DNA of 64,000 bases from an uncultured Roseiflexaceae bacterium (GCA_937988885.1 CALKHR010000191.1:44603-108602); one strand, 5' to 3'. Shown: positions 50,901 to 59,318, counted from the stretch's first letter. Notes: a model not told the origin generated them from the letters alone. Translations and numbers: made by a program.

Positions 50901-51870
50901 AATAAACCGTTTGATCGTCTTTGGCTTCAATCAGGTTAGGCAATGTAAAATTGGGCTGTTCGCCGTAGGCCGCCAACAATTGCAAAGCAGCGATCTGCGA
51001 TTGGCGATCAACACCAGTCTCTTGCAACGAAAGAATATCTTCGAGTACGCGCTTGTACAGACCGGCACGGGTGGTCGGCAACGAGCCACGCTGCGATTGC
51101 CAGATCAACAACACAACATCGATCAATCGGTCGCTCAGGGAGTGCAGCGGGCCGGAGGGTGCGAGCGCAGCCGCGATCTCTTCGCGGTGCTCGGGCGCAG
51201 CAAGTTGTTCGATCCAGCGCTGCACCAGTTTGGGAGCGGGCGCGCCAATCGTCAACGCGGTATAGCCGGGCCAGGCCGGTTCATCCTGCGGGATGGAGAT
51301 GAGCACGCGCAGATCGGGCCAGCGCTGCGGCGCTTCGCTCAGGGTGGCGCGCCAGGCGCTCCGCCGATCGGCGGATAGCTCCTCGAAGCCCGAGATCAGC
51401 AGCAACCAGCGCGGCTCGGGTGCGGGGGTGACGGGCGTGGGCGGGCCGAAGCGCAGCAACGAGAACGGTCCGCGCTTCTGCTTGGTGGTTGGTGCTGCGG
51501 CGGCTGGCAGCCACGGTTCCAGCAGCACGCTTGGCCGCGAGCGATCGTCGTCGAGCAGGGGCAGCATAATGCGCACTGGAGCGGGAAGCTGTGGAGCGCG
51601 ATTGTTCACCCACCGCTGCGCGACCTGCAACAACGCCAATTTTCGCCCGCTCCCCGGCGCGCCAGACAAGGTCAAGAAGGCCGATTGCTGCAACATCGTG
51701 GCGAGGTCGCAGGTAGTGCCCATCGAATCGACGATCGGCAAGACGACATCGGCCAGTTGCGGGAGCAACTGAAACATCAACTCTTCGCCAAGTTCAGTTG
51801 CCAGTTCGCGCTGGAGCAAGCTCAGGTCTGTTGTTCGGTTGAGGCGCCCAACTGTATTGAATGCTACCAT
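47968..51870 (-). CDS. Large HEAT-repeat protein with degenerate NACHT-like N-terminus
   Basis: 1300 residues. N-terminal about 50-350 looks like a NACHT/STAND ATPase (LTLSGAPGSGRKLALLQVAQRW, LLLISGFEEL, LRVLISIPQ), but the P-loop has Arg-Lys where Lys-Ser/Thr is expected and the Walker B is FEEL instead of DE(A/L). ATP hydrolysis is therefore doubtful. From about 500 to the end come some 20 HEAT-like helical repeats (for example AVEALGNADANVAALLALAG, AVLALGLLDHPDTEPALLRLL). No membrane segment. GAGG before ATG 51870. Presumably co-transcribed with the receiver-HTH-TM gene. A scaffold or ligand-sensing role is inferred. Confidence 0.8.
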   Translation of the reverse strand: MVAFNTVGRLNRTTDLSLLQRELATELGEELMFQLLPQLADVVLPIVDSMGTTCDLATMLQQSAFLTLSGAPGSGRKLALLQVAQRWVNNRAPQLPAPVRIMLPLLDDDRSRPSVLLEPWLPAAAAPTTKQKRGPFSLLRFGPPTPVTPAPEPRWLLLISGFEELSADRRSAWRATLSEAPQRWPDLRVLISIPQDEPAWPGYTALTIGAPAPKLVQRWIEQLAAPEHREEIAAALAPSGPLHSLSDRLIDVVLLIWQSQRGSLPTTRAGLYKRVLEDILSLQETGVDRQSQIAALQLLAAYGEQPNFTLPNLIEAKDDQTVYFIYPQARRYLAARQLVEEERFDLLHQVDQIERDELARLIATMLVDPSPLYVTLWQNGHPRPDDVLVLGHCLRERVPPCSTWTLRITGALVRLTRAGTPEQRSAARAVLLSIGSLLATELPNLANAGESGQQTLLRLLTAMPDDIAAPHIARLAYDSTIPETLAWSLADRLLELPVEADSVPPGDPAALARWAFVQANRSARTRQLLAPHADEALSALFTSSAGEGRRRRVANAILDDATLPLDAHLAAVKLLGDTRHPASSEVIERALHDQSVEVQRHAIDALAAQPINKALNTLSRTIFDAHAPWEARMSALQHITKHAGPEANDLLVSCVRNAELPLYMRIHAVEALGNADANVAALLALAGDAQVHPELRITAVHVLGRSEQSHVIDELQTLLYGPDLPFGLAEAICDALGQLGQRHERIAQVSFTLMHVLNSVTTDVGLTLAVIRALGVLGDESAIEPLSQLLRAEALARLQRGLPSHIQDLSAQECLEAAELPATIKMRLALACAEGATPADRPSTLGEFLVSEADLIRAGAAASLVAIGGASVRSAIIEALLSGESGGATDELITTLAEVDGAKSAETLAELIVAAEASPLTRWLAVRHLADHPQGNLAMQQVLMRHDVDAFTRGALAEALGQRRDLSALPLLLQLVDDHTTDTHLRSQAVLALGLLDHPDTEPALLRLLSNASEDETMRGLAAEHLPSQLSEQARHELRDMLRRERMPVRIQVGLLQALRRAHDHESLPLMLRYAQDERADVAQTAIAGVAVLGDSTITPNLVRISQDPNAERAVRIEAVGALLRLGGPEFRTLLRGYLEQGALPLRLQALEHLINTSNSATELLNILTDRSWPLLLRLRILERFGDQPQALDALLEIVGSADDDEHLRCLAAELLGRAGYTPALSTLLRLVEQDTTSPSRMLHWINSIGAIGGSLAWLELGRIAEDPNRSADVRHWATLALRRVKQPENELDRRAVSLQ

Positions 51871-52365
51871 GTGTGCCTCACGAAGGGAGGTAAGTTATTC
51901 GCCACATAGTCGCATGGTACAAAGTTGGGTTAGTCAGCGGCAAGATCTACAAATTACAGGGCCATTACGACCCATTTTTGGGCTGTTATACGATAAAGTT
52001 TAACGTTTTGCAGCTACGTATTGTTTACACCGATTAATAGGTTCAGTTGCAAAATATCTTTCCACTTGGATGCAGCATCAGTGCCACACAAGATAGTATT
52101 CTCCGATCTGCGAGCACGGAATAGGCGATAGGCATGAGGAAAAAGCGCTGTTCGCCGACGTACTGTCGTATTCAGCGCGGTATGCAGTCGCTATTGTGGC
52201 GTGTGCTGTTCGAGGCAGACAGCGTGCCCGATACAGTGCAGGTGTTGGAAACCGTGCGGTAGAAGGCACGCGTTCGGGCCACCCGTGGGCATGCGAGGCG
52301 GCCTTGCAAGGCGCCAGCACGTTTTCTATCACCAAACAACAGGGCGTTGAGGTAGAGGATGGCGT
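51871..52365. other. Gene-free stretch between the HEAT protein and the metallophosphoesterase
   Basis: 495 bases. Should contain the promoter of 47968-51870; I see no clear -35/-10 pair. An 85-codon open frame on the minus strand (52078-52335) lacks a ribosome-binding site and recognisable sequence. No repeats or RNA gene seen. Confidence 0.4.
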
Positions 52366-53100
52366 TTATTTGCGCCGCCACTTGCGGTACTCCGCCGTTC
52401 GCAACTCGCGGATAAACTCGTCGCGCTCGGGCATATCGCTGGCCTCAGCGAGGCGCACAGCCCGCTCGATGTCGTAGGGCAGGCGCACGGTCTGCACGCT
52501 GAACGGCGCTGGCTCGGCGGAACCGTACACGCCCTCCAGAATGGCGTACGAGGCCATGGTCATATCGATGGGATTGCCCACGCTGCCCGTGTTGAACAAC
52601 AGCCGATGCTGCAGGTGGTGCTGGAAGGCGACGTGAATATCGGCATAGCCGACGACATCGGGCCGCATGGCGGTGCCGGTGAAGGGCGTGTTGTCGAACA
52701 TGGCGAGATGCTTTTCGCGGCTGTCGTACATCTGCACGCGGTAGTACGCGCCGAGCTGCGAGGCGTGATACAGCCGCACCTGCTTGCCGCTCATCTGAAA
52801 CTCGATGGTGGCCGATAGGTTTTTGAGGTACGCCAAGCGCTCGGGCGTGAAGAATTGATAGTGCCACTCGCAGACCGCGAATTGGGGCAGGTTGAGAATC
52901 GACAGCTCCCAATTGCCGAACACCACTTGCTCGCAGACGTTGCGGCAGATATCGATCACCTCGGCGGTCGATGGCCCCTTGCCAATGATGTCGCCCAAGC
53001 AGAGGATTCGCTCGATGCCACGCTGATGAATGTCGTGCAGTACAGCTTCGAGCGCGGGGAGATTACCGTGGATGTCGGCGATGATCGCGATCCGATCCAT
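52366..53100 (-). CDS. Calcineurin-like metallophosphoesterase
   Basis: 244 residues. Metallophosphoesterase motifs in order: IADIHGNLPAL (Asp, His), LGDIIGKGP (GDxxxxGP-like), FGNWE (the usual GNHD/E site carries Trp-Glu here), and FNTGSVGNP, the C-terminal signature of the YfcE/diadenosine-tetraphosphatase-like group. The histidine usually found at the GNHD position is replaced (GNWE), a common variant in this subgroup. Start at ATG 53100 with AAAGGA 9 bases upstream. Same strand as the glycoside hydrolase, 69 bases downstream. Phosphodiesterase or phosphatase substrate unknown. Confidence 0.85.
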   Translation of the reverse strand: MDRIAIIADIHGNLPALEAVLHDIHQRGIERILCLGDIIGKGPSTAEVIDICRNVCEQVVFGNWELSILNLPQFAVCEWHYQFFTPERLAYLKNLSATIEFQMSGKQVRLYHASQLGAYYRVQMYDSREKHLAMFDNTPFTGTAMRPDVVGYADIHVAFQHHLQHRLLFNTGSVGNPIDMTMASYAILEGVYGSAEPAPFSVQTVRLPYDIERAVRLAEASDMPERDEFIRELRTAEYRKWRRK

Positions 53101-53169
53101 AAACGTATGTCCTTTCGGCTTGGAAAAACGCAACAGCAACGTAGCCTTCGATTGCTTGGAGAAGGTGGA

Positions 53170-54510
53170 TCACTGGCCCTTGAGATACTGTTGGATGGCG
53201 ATGAACGATGGACGCGGGTTGCCGTTCGGGCCGAGGATGCCGAATGAGGCTTGTTCGCTGCGCACGCGCAAGGTGGCGAAGTTGAGGTTCCACAAAAACA
53301 TCGCGCCAACCCAGGGGTAGTGCACCTTGGTGCGCCGCATCGCGCCGACGATGTACTCGGCCTGCTGCTCCAGCGACACCTGATTGCCGAACTCGAAGCC
53401 CGGCGTGCTATTCGGCGTGGCCCAGCCGTACTCGGTGATCCAGATCTGGTGGTTGCCGAGGCCGTAGCGCTCCATCAGTTCGCGCACATCTTCGACATGC
53501 CGAAAATAGAAGGTCGGGTGGTCGGTCCAGCCATTGGCGGTGCTGGGGTTGTCGGGCCAGTGCGTGTCGGGCGGGTTGGCCGAGCCGCCCGGGTGAACGC
53601 CCTGAGCGTCGAAGTAATCGCGGATCTCGCCGCCGTTGTAGCTGTACATCGCCTCGAAGTAGGCCATATCATCGACGGCGATGTGCGGCAGCGTGACGCC
53701 GGTGGACGAGGGCGGCCCAGCGATCACGAAGATGCTCGGATCGACGGCTTTGATGCTGGTGTAGGAGGCTTTGAGCAGTTCGACATAGTGCCCAGCATCT
53801 TCGATCGATACGCGCCCGCCGTTCTCGATCGCCAAGTTTTGCTCGTTCCAGATCTCAATCGCATCGACCTTGCCCTTGTAGCGCGTGACGAGCGCCGTCA
53901 GGAAGCGCCCCAGCGTCGCAGGATCACGGGGCATGCCGTTGCCGCTGATGGCGTAGAAGCGCGGCGCATGCACCACCGAGAGCAACAGCTTCAAGCCCGC
54001 CTGATCGACGGCGTTCACTACATGGTCGAGTTCGCCCCACGCATACCGACCAGCAGGCCCTTCCTGATCGCTCCAGTGGATCTGCTGCCGAATCCAGCCG
54101 AAGCCCGCCTCTTTGGCGCGGTTCAGCGGAAATGTTTTGTTGATATAAAACAGATGCGCGGCGACGCCATGTTCGAGTTGCTCGGTTTTGAGCGGGTAGG
54201 GCAGGCCGCCCGGGCCGAGCGGTTGCGGCGTCTCGGTCGGCGTCGCAGTCGGCGTGGGTGTCTCGGTCGGTGTGGGTGTGGCCGTTGCCGTCGGCGTGTG
54301 CGTTGCCGTCGGCGTTGGCGTGTGCTTGGCTGTTGTCGTCGCGGTCGGCGTGAACGCCTCGGTTGGTGCAACGGCTGGCGCCGCGGTGAGGGTCGGCGCG
54401 CCTGCGACGGGTGAGGGTGTGGAGGGTGGAACCGGCGCGCTAATATCGCAGGCTGCGAGCAACAGAACGACCAACATCAACGAAATAGCGCGCTGGTTCA
54501 CTACCTTCAT
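53170..54510 (-). CDS. Lipoprotein glycoside hydrolase, clan GH-A type
   Basis: 446 residues. Lipobox LLAAC (Cys21), a long Thr/Pro-rich linker (about 25-100, repeats of TPTATPT), then a TIM-barrel domain: WIRQQIHWSDQEGPAGRYAW, acid/base Glu in IEIWNEQN, and nucleophile Glu in IWITEYGWAT. This is the clan GH-A pattern (GH39/GH5-like). Surface-anchored carbohydrate-active enzyme; the substrate is not determinable. Start ATG 54510, beginning the signal peptide; a GTG 27 bases upstream is possible. Linker composition is typical of secreted Chloroflexota proteins. Confidence 0.83.
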   Translation of the reverse strand: MKVVNQRAISLMLVVLLLAACDISAPVPPSTPSPVAGAPTLTAAPAVAPTEAFTPTATTTAKHTPTPTATHTPTATATPTPTETPTPTATPTETPQPLGPGGLPYPLKTEQLEHGVAAHLFYINKTFPLNRAKEAGFGWIRQQIHWSDQEGPAGRYAWGELDHVVNAVDQAGLKLLLSVVHAPRFYAISGNGMPRDPATLGRFLTALVTRYKGKVDAIEIWNEQNLAIENGGRVSIEDAGHYVELLKASYTSIKAVDPSIFVIAGPPSSTGVTLPHIAVDDMAYFEAMYSYNGGEIRDYFDAQGVHPGGSANPPDTHWPDNPSTANGWTDHPTFYFRHVEDVRELMERYGLGNHQIWITEYGWATPNSTPGFEFGNQVSLEQQAEYIVGAMRRTKVHYPWVGAMFLWNLNFATLRVRSEQASFGILGPNGNPRPSFIAIQQYLKGQ

Positions 54511-54539
54511 GGACCAATAACCTATCGAGTCTGCCACGT

Positions 54540-55061
54540 TTAGTACTTGATCAGCGAGAAGACTGGGTACTTCTCCAGTTTCTCACGACCGTGCAAAAAC
54601 TCCAACTCGATCATAAAGGCGACTTCCTCGACCTCCGCGCCAGCCTGCTCGACAAGTTCACAGGCGGCCCTGATGGTGCCACCCGTCGCCAGCAGGTCGT
54701 CGATCACCAACACGCGCGCGCCGGGCGCGAAGCTATCGCGATGGATTTCGAGCTTGTTGGTGCCGTATTCCAGTTCATACTCGACGCTGTAGGTGACGGC
54801 GGGCAGTTTGCCGGGCTTGCGCACAGGCACCAAGCCTACGCCCAAGGAGTAGGCCAGCGGGGCGCTCAGGATAAAACCGCGCGATTCGATACCGACTACA
54901 GCATCAACCTTGCGGTCGCGGTAGCGCTCCACAAACAGATCGATGACCTGCTTGAAGGCAGGGCCATTGCGCAGCAGCGTAGTGATGTCTTTGAACTGAA
55001 TGCCAGGAATGGGGAAATCTGGCACATTTCGGATCAAATCGGCCAACGGAGATTGTGTCAT
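54540..55061 (-). CDS. apt: Adenine phosphoribosyltransferase
   Basis: 173 residues, standard length. Purine salvage: adenine plus PRPP to AMP. PRPP loop VLVIDDLLATGGTIRAACELVE, substrate motifs FPIPGIQFKDITTLL and VVGIESRGFIL, and hood residues YELEYGTNKLEIHRD. AGAGG upstream of the ATG. Second in the corA-apt run, 22 bases after corA. It would recycle adenine released from methylthioadenosine, the same pathway that supplies MtnK's substrate. Confidence 0.96.
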   Translation of the reverse strand: MTQSPLADLIRNVPDFPIPGIQFKDITTLLRNGPAFKQVIDLFVERYRDRKVDAVVGIESRGFILSAPLAYSLGVGLVPVRKPGKLPAVTYSVEYELEYGTNKLEIHRDSFAPGARVLVIDDLLATGGTIRAACELVEQAGAEVEEVAFMIELEFLHGREKLEKYPVFSLIKY

Positions 55062-55083
55062 CGCCAGTTACCTCTAATATGTG

Positions 55084-56061
55084 TTAAATCAAGCGTCGAT
55101 ACCGAGCGAAGCCCACCACAGCACCAGTTATCAGCAGCATCACCACCACAATGATCGGGAACGCCAGCCGATGGGCCAGGAGCGGTAGTGCGGCATTCAT
55201 TCCGAAGATGGCCGCGATCACTAGCAGCGGCAACGTCACCAGCAACACAATCAGCAACAGGCGCAGGTTCTCCTGCAACTGTTGGATCGCCAACGTCTGC
55301 GATGCGTTCTGCAGGCCATTGACGGTTTCGTACTGCTCGTTGACAATATCGATCAGCGTCTCGAATCCATCGGCGAGATCGCCAAAATAGCCGGAGGGAA
55401 GACGTAAGAACGGCACATTGCTCGCTTCGAGCGCACGCACGACCGCCAGGTTCGGCGTGATCATATGGCGGAAGGAGACCACATCGCGGCGCACATCGGT
55501 GAGTGCGCGCACAGCCTGGCGCTGGTTCGGGCCGAACATCAACTCCTCGGTGCGGGCCAACTCGTTATCGAGCGTATCGATCAGCGGGAAGCTGTGCTTG
55601 ACCATCGAATCGATCAGCCGATAGAACAGGTAGCCGGAGCCACGACCAAGCAGTTGAGCGCGGGCGTGCTCGTCGCTGGCGGCGGCGGTGAACATGCGCC
55701 GCAACGCACGCGAGGTGCCATCGTGCAGTGTCACGATATAATCGCGCCCAACAAAGCACTTCACTTCGCTGGGGCCAGCAATATGCTCATCGCGATCGAG
55801 CGCAGGGAACTGGAAGATCGCGAATAGATAGCCATCCTGCACAAACGTATTGAGCTTGGGGCGCTGCGTCTGCGATAACACATCCTCCAATGCCAATGCA
55901 TCGAAGTTGTAGCGCTCGCGCAATTGGGTGATGTGCGCAGCAGTCGGGCCGATGATGTCGAGCCATACGAGCCCGGCATGCTCAACTTGACGCGGTTGTG
56001 CGTTTGTATTTGCCTTTGTTGGTGTCGGCAATGCAGCTGATGGACGGGTACGTTCTTTCAT
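55084..56061 (-). CDS. corA: CorA-type divalent metal ion transporter
   Basis: 325 residues. Large cytoplasmic N-terminal domain (WLDIIGPTAAHITQLRERYNFDALALEDVLSQTQRPK), long stalk helix about 195-260, then two membrane helices. The pore signature GMN is intact (IFGMNAALPLL), followed by the second helix and a basic C-terminus ARYRRLI. Probably a homopentameric Mg2+ (or Co2+/Ni2+) channel in the inner membrane. Preceded by a TTGCCG-N17-TATAAT promoter and likely co-transcribed with apt. Confidence 0.93.
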   Translation of the reverse strand: MKERTRPSAALPTPTKANTNAQPRQVEHAGLVWLDIIGPTAAHITQLRERYNFDALALEDVLSQTQRPKLNTFVQDGYLFAIFQFPALDRDEHIAGPSEVKCFVGRDYIVTLHDGTSRALRRMFTAAASDEHARAQLLGRGSGYLFYRLIDSMVKHSFPLIDTLDNELARTEELMFGPNQRQAVRALTDVRRDVVSFRHMITPNLAVVRALEASNVPFLRLPSGYFGDLADGFETLIDIVNEQYETVNGLQNASQTLAIQQLQENLRLLLIVLLVTLPLLVIAAIFGMNAALPLLAHRLAFPIIVVVMLLITGAVVGFARYRRLI

Positions 56062-56094
56062 GTTTGCTCGCGCAACGGAAGAATACCTTAAGCC

Positions 56095-56123
56095 ATTATA
56101 ACCTGCGCTCTATGATGCGGCAA
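56095..56123 (-). promoter_or_regulatory. Promoter of corA-apt
   Basis: On the minus strand TTGCCG (56123-56118), 17 bases, TATAAT (56100-56095), 34 bases before the corA start. Confidence 0.7.
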
Positions 56124-56145
56124 CCACCACATCGGCGCCCACAAA

Positions 56146-56174
56146 TTGACGTTCCGCCCCGCCGATGCTACACT
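56146..56174 (+). promoter_or_regulatory. Promoter of the methylmalonyl-CoA epimerase gene
   Basis: TTGACG (56146-56151), 17 bases, TACACT (56169-56174) with an upstream TGC, an extended -10. Divergent from the corA promoter. Confidence 0.7.
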
Positions 56175-56251
56175 GCCGCCCAGCAATGCTCTCAGATAGA
56201 AACAGATATAAAAGCGCCGTTTGCGCATCTCTGAACCGTTTTGGTGATACC

Positions 56252-56659
56252 ATGATATTTACAGATGTCGATCATCTTGGGTTCGCGGTCCGCGATCTCG
56301 ATGAAGCTGTCGCATTCTACAGCCAAACGTTTGATGTAACCGAGTGGGAGCGCATCGAGATGCCCGAACGGTCGATGTCGGTGGCGGTGGCCCATGTCGG
56401 CGATACGCTGATCGAACTGATCGCACCGACATCGGAGGAAGCAGCCTTCGCCAAGTTCCTGAACGAACGGGGCCCAGGCATGCACCACATCGCGTACCGT
56501 GTCGATGACATTCACGCGGCGCTCGATTTGATGCGGGAACGTAATGTTCGCCTGATCGATGAGGAAGCGCGCCCCGGTTTGCACAACACGCTGGTGGCCT
56601 TTCTGCATCCGAAAAGTACGCTCGGTGTACTCGTTGAACTGGTGCAGCATCAAAGCTAA
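56252..56659 (+). CDS. mce: Methylmalonyl-CoA epimerase
   Basis: 135 residues, full length. Interconverts (R)- and (S)-methylmalonyl-CoA, in propionyl-CoA metabolism. Vicinal-oxygen-chelate fold: metal His in DVDHLGFAVRDLDEAVAFY, GPGMHHIAYRVDDI, and a Glu in LGVLVELVQH. Start ATG 56252; the longer open frame upstream begins inside the promoter. No mutase or carboxylase genes are adjacent. A glyoxalase-like paralogue is the alternative, but the HHIAY segment and length favour epimerase. Confidence 0.88.
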   Translation: MIFTDVDHLGFAVRDLDEAVAFYSQTFDVTEWERIEMPERSMSVAVAHVGDTLIELIAPTSEEAAFAKFLNERGPGMHHIAYRVDDIHAALDLMRERNVRLIDEEARPGLHNTLVAFLHPKSTLGVLVELVQHQS

Positions 56660-56773
56660 CCGAGAACCACGTGTCACAGCCAGAACGGCAACCCACGCCC
56701 CTTGGTTCCCTGAACAAGCACGCCGAGGCTTGCGCGGCGCGCCAGCCTCACCTAATGTGGATGGACAACTACC

Positions 56774-57775
56774 GTGCTAGCTTCTCTTCGCGGCAAAATA
56801 ATGATCTCAGCGCTGATCGGCCTTGGTGTCGTCATCGTGATGGGCTTGATCGGCGATATTCGGCAAGTCAGCCAGAGTTTCAGCAGCTTCAATTGGCTCA
56901 TGATACCAGCCATATTAGGCTTCACACTGCTTAATTATGCGCTGCGCTGGCTGAAGTGGGACTACTATCTACGGCATATGGGGATGCGCCAGGGCATCGG
57001 CTACGGCAAAAGCATCCTGCTGTTCACGAGCGGCATGGTGATGGCCGTCACGCCCGGCAAGATCGGCGAAGTGCTGAAATCGTACCTACTGAAGCAACTC
57101 AACGGCACCTCGATCAGCGCCTCCGCCCCGATCGTATTGGCAGAGCGCATCACCGACGGCATTGCAATGCTGCTGCTGATGGGCTGCGGGCTGATGCTCT
57201 ACGAGCCCTTGCGCCCCGCCTTCTTCCTGCTGTTGATCATGACCGTGGTCGGTTTGATTATGCTGCAATTCCGCTCGCTGATCGAGTGGATGCTGAAGCT
57301 GATCGAGCGACTGCCCCGTGGCACCTCCATCGCGCCACGTCTGCTCACCGCCTACCTGAGCTGTCGCGAGCTGCTCTCGTGGCGCATTCTGTTCGGCTCC
57401 ACCATCCTCAGCCTCATCTCGTGGTTCGGGGAGTGTGTCGCCTTCTACTTCGTGTTGCGGGGCCTCGATGTGCCGCCGAGCATGCTGCTGCTGCTCCAGG
57501 CCACCTTCATCTTCGCCGCCTCGACCCTGCTGGGCTTGGTGTCGTTCCTGCCCGGCGGTCTGGGCGTCTCCGAAGCATCGAGCACTGGCCTGCTGGTCGG
57601 CATGGTGCCGATGGCGCTCGGCCCAGCCACAACCGCCACGCTGATCATCCGCTTCTGCACGCTCTGGTTCGGGGTGTTGCTCGGTGCAGTGGGCCTCGCG
57701 CTGTTCGGGCGCTGGTACGGCGATGCTGGCGGCCAGATCGAGGAGACGAGCTCAGAATCGCCAGCCGCCCTATGA
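56774..57775 (+). CDS. Flippase-like / lysylphosphatidylglycerol synthase TM-region membrane protein
   Basis: 333 residues, about eight hydrophobic helices. UPF0104/LPG_synthase_TM family features: LNYALRWLKWDYYLRHMG, the conserved VTPGKIGEVLKSYLL stretch (54-ish residues further), VLAERITDGIAMLLL, and the LGLVSFLPGGLGVSEA motif near the C-terminus. Start taken as GTG 56774; an ATG at 56801 is possible and neither has a good ribosome-binding site. Its stop overlaps an ATG of the downstream lipoprotein frame (ATGA), indicating coupling. Lipid or polyisoprenoid translocation is suggested by the family only. Confidence 0.8.
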   Translation: MLASLRGKIMISALIGLGVVIVMGLIGDIRQVSQSFSSFNWLMIPAILGFTLLNYALRWLKWDYYLRHMGMRQGIGYGKSILLFTSGMVMAVTPGKIGEVLKSYLLKQLNGTSISASAPIVLAERITDGIAMLLLMGCGLMLYEPLRPAFFLLLIMTVVGLIMLQFRSLIEWMLKLIERLPRGTSIAPRLLTAYLSCRELLSWRILFGSTILSLISWFGECVAFYFVLRGLDVPPSMLLLLQATFIFAASTLLGLVSFLPGGLGVSEASSTGLLVGMVPMALGPATTATLIIRFCTLWFGVLLGAVGLALFGRWYGDAGGQIEETSSESPAAL

Positions 57776-57804
57776 TGCCTTCATTGTCTAAGAGATCAAG
57801 ACTT

Positions 57805-59025
57805 ATGCGTATGTTACGAAAGCTTCTATTGCCCGTGCTGTTCAGCTTCGCAATGTTGTTCCTGAGCAACTGCGGCACCAGCGAACTTCTCTCCGATGTG
57901 ACGCTCTCATCACCGACCCTCCAGCCAACTGGCAACGGTGAATTTGTTGATGTGAACTACCGCATCGGGCGTTTGGCGCACGTCACGATTTACTTGCAGG
58001 ATGCAGACGGGCAGCGGTATGTGCTACGCGATAACGAGCCACGCGAACCGTCAACCGATCTCTATCGCTTGCGCATCGACGGCACCACACCCACCGATGA
58101 CCCCGTGTTGCTGCGAAAGGCGCTGCCCAGCGGCGAATACAACATAGTGGTGGAAGCAACCGGCCAGGATGGCAGCAAAGCCAGCGTCCAGCACACGCTC
58201 ACCATCCACGGCGCCGATACGCAGCCGCCACTGATCGACAATCTCACAGTGCATCCCGCTGTTATCTCGCCGAATGCCGATGGTATCGATGACATCGCCG
58301 AGATCACCTACAGCCTGCCTGTCAGCGCCACCGTCTCGATCGAGATCCGAGGCCCGGGCTGCGATCCCACGCCCTGCCCGTTCATCACCGCCAACGAGGA
58401 GCGCCCCGAGTTGCAGCGCCACGTCTGGAACGGGCGCACCGTCGATAATGTGCTGCTGCCGGATGGCGAATACACCTACACCGTGCGGGCCGCGGATCGG
58501 TATGGCAACCTGGTCGAGCGCTCCGGCACGATCGGCGTGAACGGCGGCGGCCAACCCGAAGTCTCGATCATCGACAGCTACATGGCGCCCCAAGCGCTTA
58601 TGCTGGGCGATGTGCTCACCGTCACGATGCGCGTGAAGAACACGGGGACCGTGCCGGTTCGCACCTATGGGCCGCCCTCGGGCTACGAGTATTCGACCGA
58701 CGATGTCTTCTCATCGATCGAGGATGGCGCGTATGTCTCCAAGCCGGGTGGTTTCTGGCGCATCGGGATGGACTGGGACGCCAACAGCGGCGGCGCGGCC
58801 AAGCGCTACCCGTACCGCTGGGCGATCACGCCGCGCCCACCCGAAGAGTGGAAAGTGCCGTTTGTGGAAGATGAGCTCCGGCCCGGCGAAGAAGCAGTGA
58901 TCATCGGACGCATTCGGGTCCAACAGCCGGAGACCAAAATGGGCTTCTACATCGGCCTGATCCAAGATGGCGTCGGCTTCTTCCAAGATCGCACAGGGCG
59001 CACCATCATCGAGGTTGGGTTCTAG
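57805..59025 (+). CDS. Lipoprotein with FlgD-Ig-like domain
   Basis: 406 residues from ATG 57805, which gives a compact lipoprotein signal peptide (MRMLRKLLLPVLF...FLSNC, Cys23). An in-frame ATG at 57772 overlapping the previous stop is an alternative. After a beta-rich region (DVNYRIGRLAHVTIYLQ) comes a FlgD-Ig domain about 150-245 (ISPNADGIDDIAEITYSLPVSATVSIEI...DGEYTYTVRAADRYGN). A C-terminal beta-sandwich of unknown family follows (GDVLTVTMRVKNTGTVPVRTYG, IGRIRVQQPETKMGFYIGLIQDG). Surface-exposed, likely adhesive or structural. Terminator follows. Co-transcribed with the membrane protein upstream. Confidence 0.78.
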   Translation: MRMLRKLLLPVLFSFAMLFLSNCGTSELLSDVTLSSPTLQPTGNGEFVDVNYRIGRLAHVTIYLQDADGQRYVLRDNEPREPSTDLYRLRIDGTTPTDDPVLLRKALPSGEYNIVVEATGQDGSKASVQHTLTIHGADTQPPLIDNLTVHPAVISPNADGIDDIAEITYSLPVSATVSIEIRGPGCDPTPCPFITANEERPELQRHVWNGRTVDNVLLPDGEYTYTVRAADRYGNLVERSGTIGVNGGGQPEVSIIDSYMAPQALMLGDVLTVTMRVKNTGTVPVRTYGPPSGYEYSTDDVFSSIEDGAYVSKPGGFWRIGMDWDANSGGAAKRYPYRWAITPRPPEEWKVPFVEDELRPGEEAVIIGRIRVQQPETKMGFYIGLIQDGVGFFQDRTGRTIIEVGF

Positions 59026-59053
59026 CATCAAACCGTTGGTCATCTTCCAGAAA

Positions 59054-59091
59054 GAGGTGTGGAGGGACTGCTGGACAGTCATCCACACCTC
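59054..59091. terminator. Terminator after the FlgD-Ig lipoprotein
   Basis: Arms GAGGTGTGGA (59054-59063) and TCCACACCTC (59082-59091), inner GACTG/CAGTC pair; followed by AAAAAC, so strongest on the minus strand but placed after a plus-strand stop. Confidence 0.5.
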
Positions 59092-59222
59092 AAAAACTTG
59101 CCGCCGCAGTCTACGGTTCACATCGTGCGTCGCTAAACTTTGTCTGTATTCTGTGAACACAATCCCACCCTGCGCATTGCGATAACTTGTCATGATGCTG
59201 TAACGTGTAGAACGATCTCCCT

Positions 59223-59251
59223 ATCACATGATCGACAAGATGTGATATAAT
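59223..59251 (+). promoter_or_regulatory. Promoter of rpsO with overlapping inverted repeat
   Basis: Extended -10 TGA-TATAAT (59243-59251) with no consensus -35. An inverted repeat ATCACAT (59223-59229), 10 bases, ATGTGAT (59240-59246) takes the place of the -35 and spacer, so regulator binding could compensate for or block the weak -35. Confidence 0.55.
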
Positions 59252-59318
59252 ACCCCCTGGCTTACAACAATGAACGGCGAGCAACGCCGGCTCGTTCGCG
59301 ATTGAGGAGGACACTTCC

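Noticed and set aside
49606..51378. 590-codon open frame on the plus strand
   Set aside because: Antisense to the HEAT-repeat protein; low-complexity Arg/Gln/Gly composition and no ribosome-binding site.
52078..52335. 85-codon frame on the minus strand in the 51.9-52.4 kb gap
   Set aside because: No ribosome-binding site, no family features and unusual composition.
56956..57771. Long in-frame extension upstream of the FlgD-Ig lipoprotein
   Set aside because: It overlaps the flippase-like gene completely, and a signal peptide starts only at 57805; the extension is a shadow.
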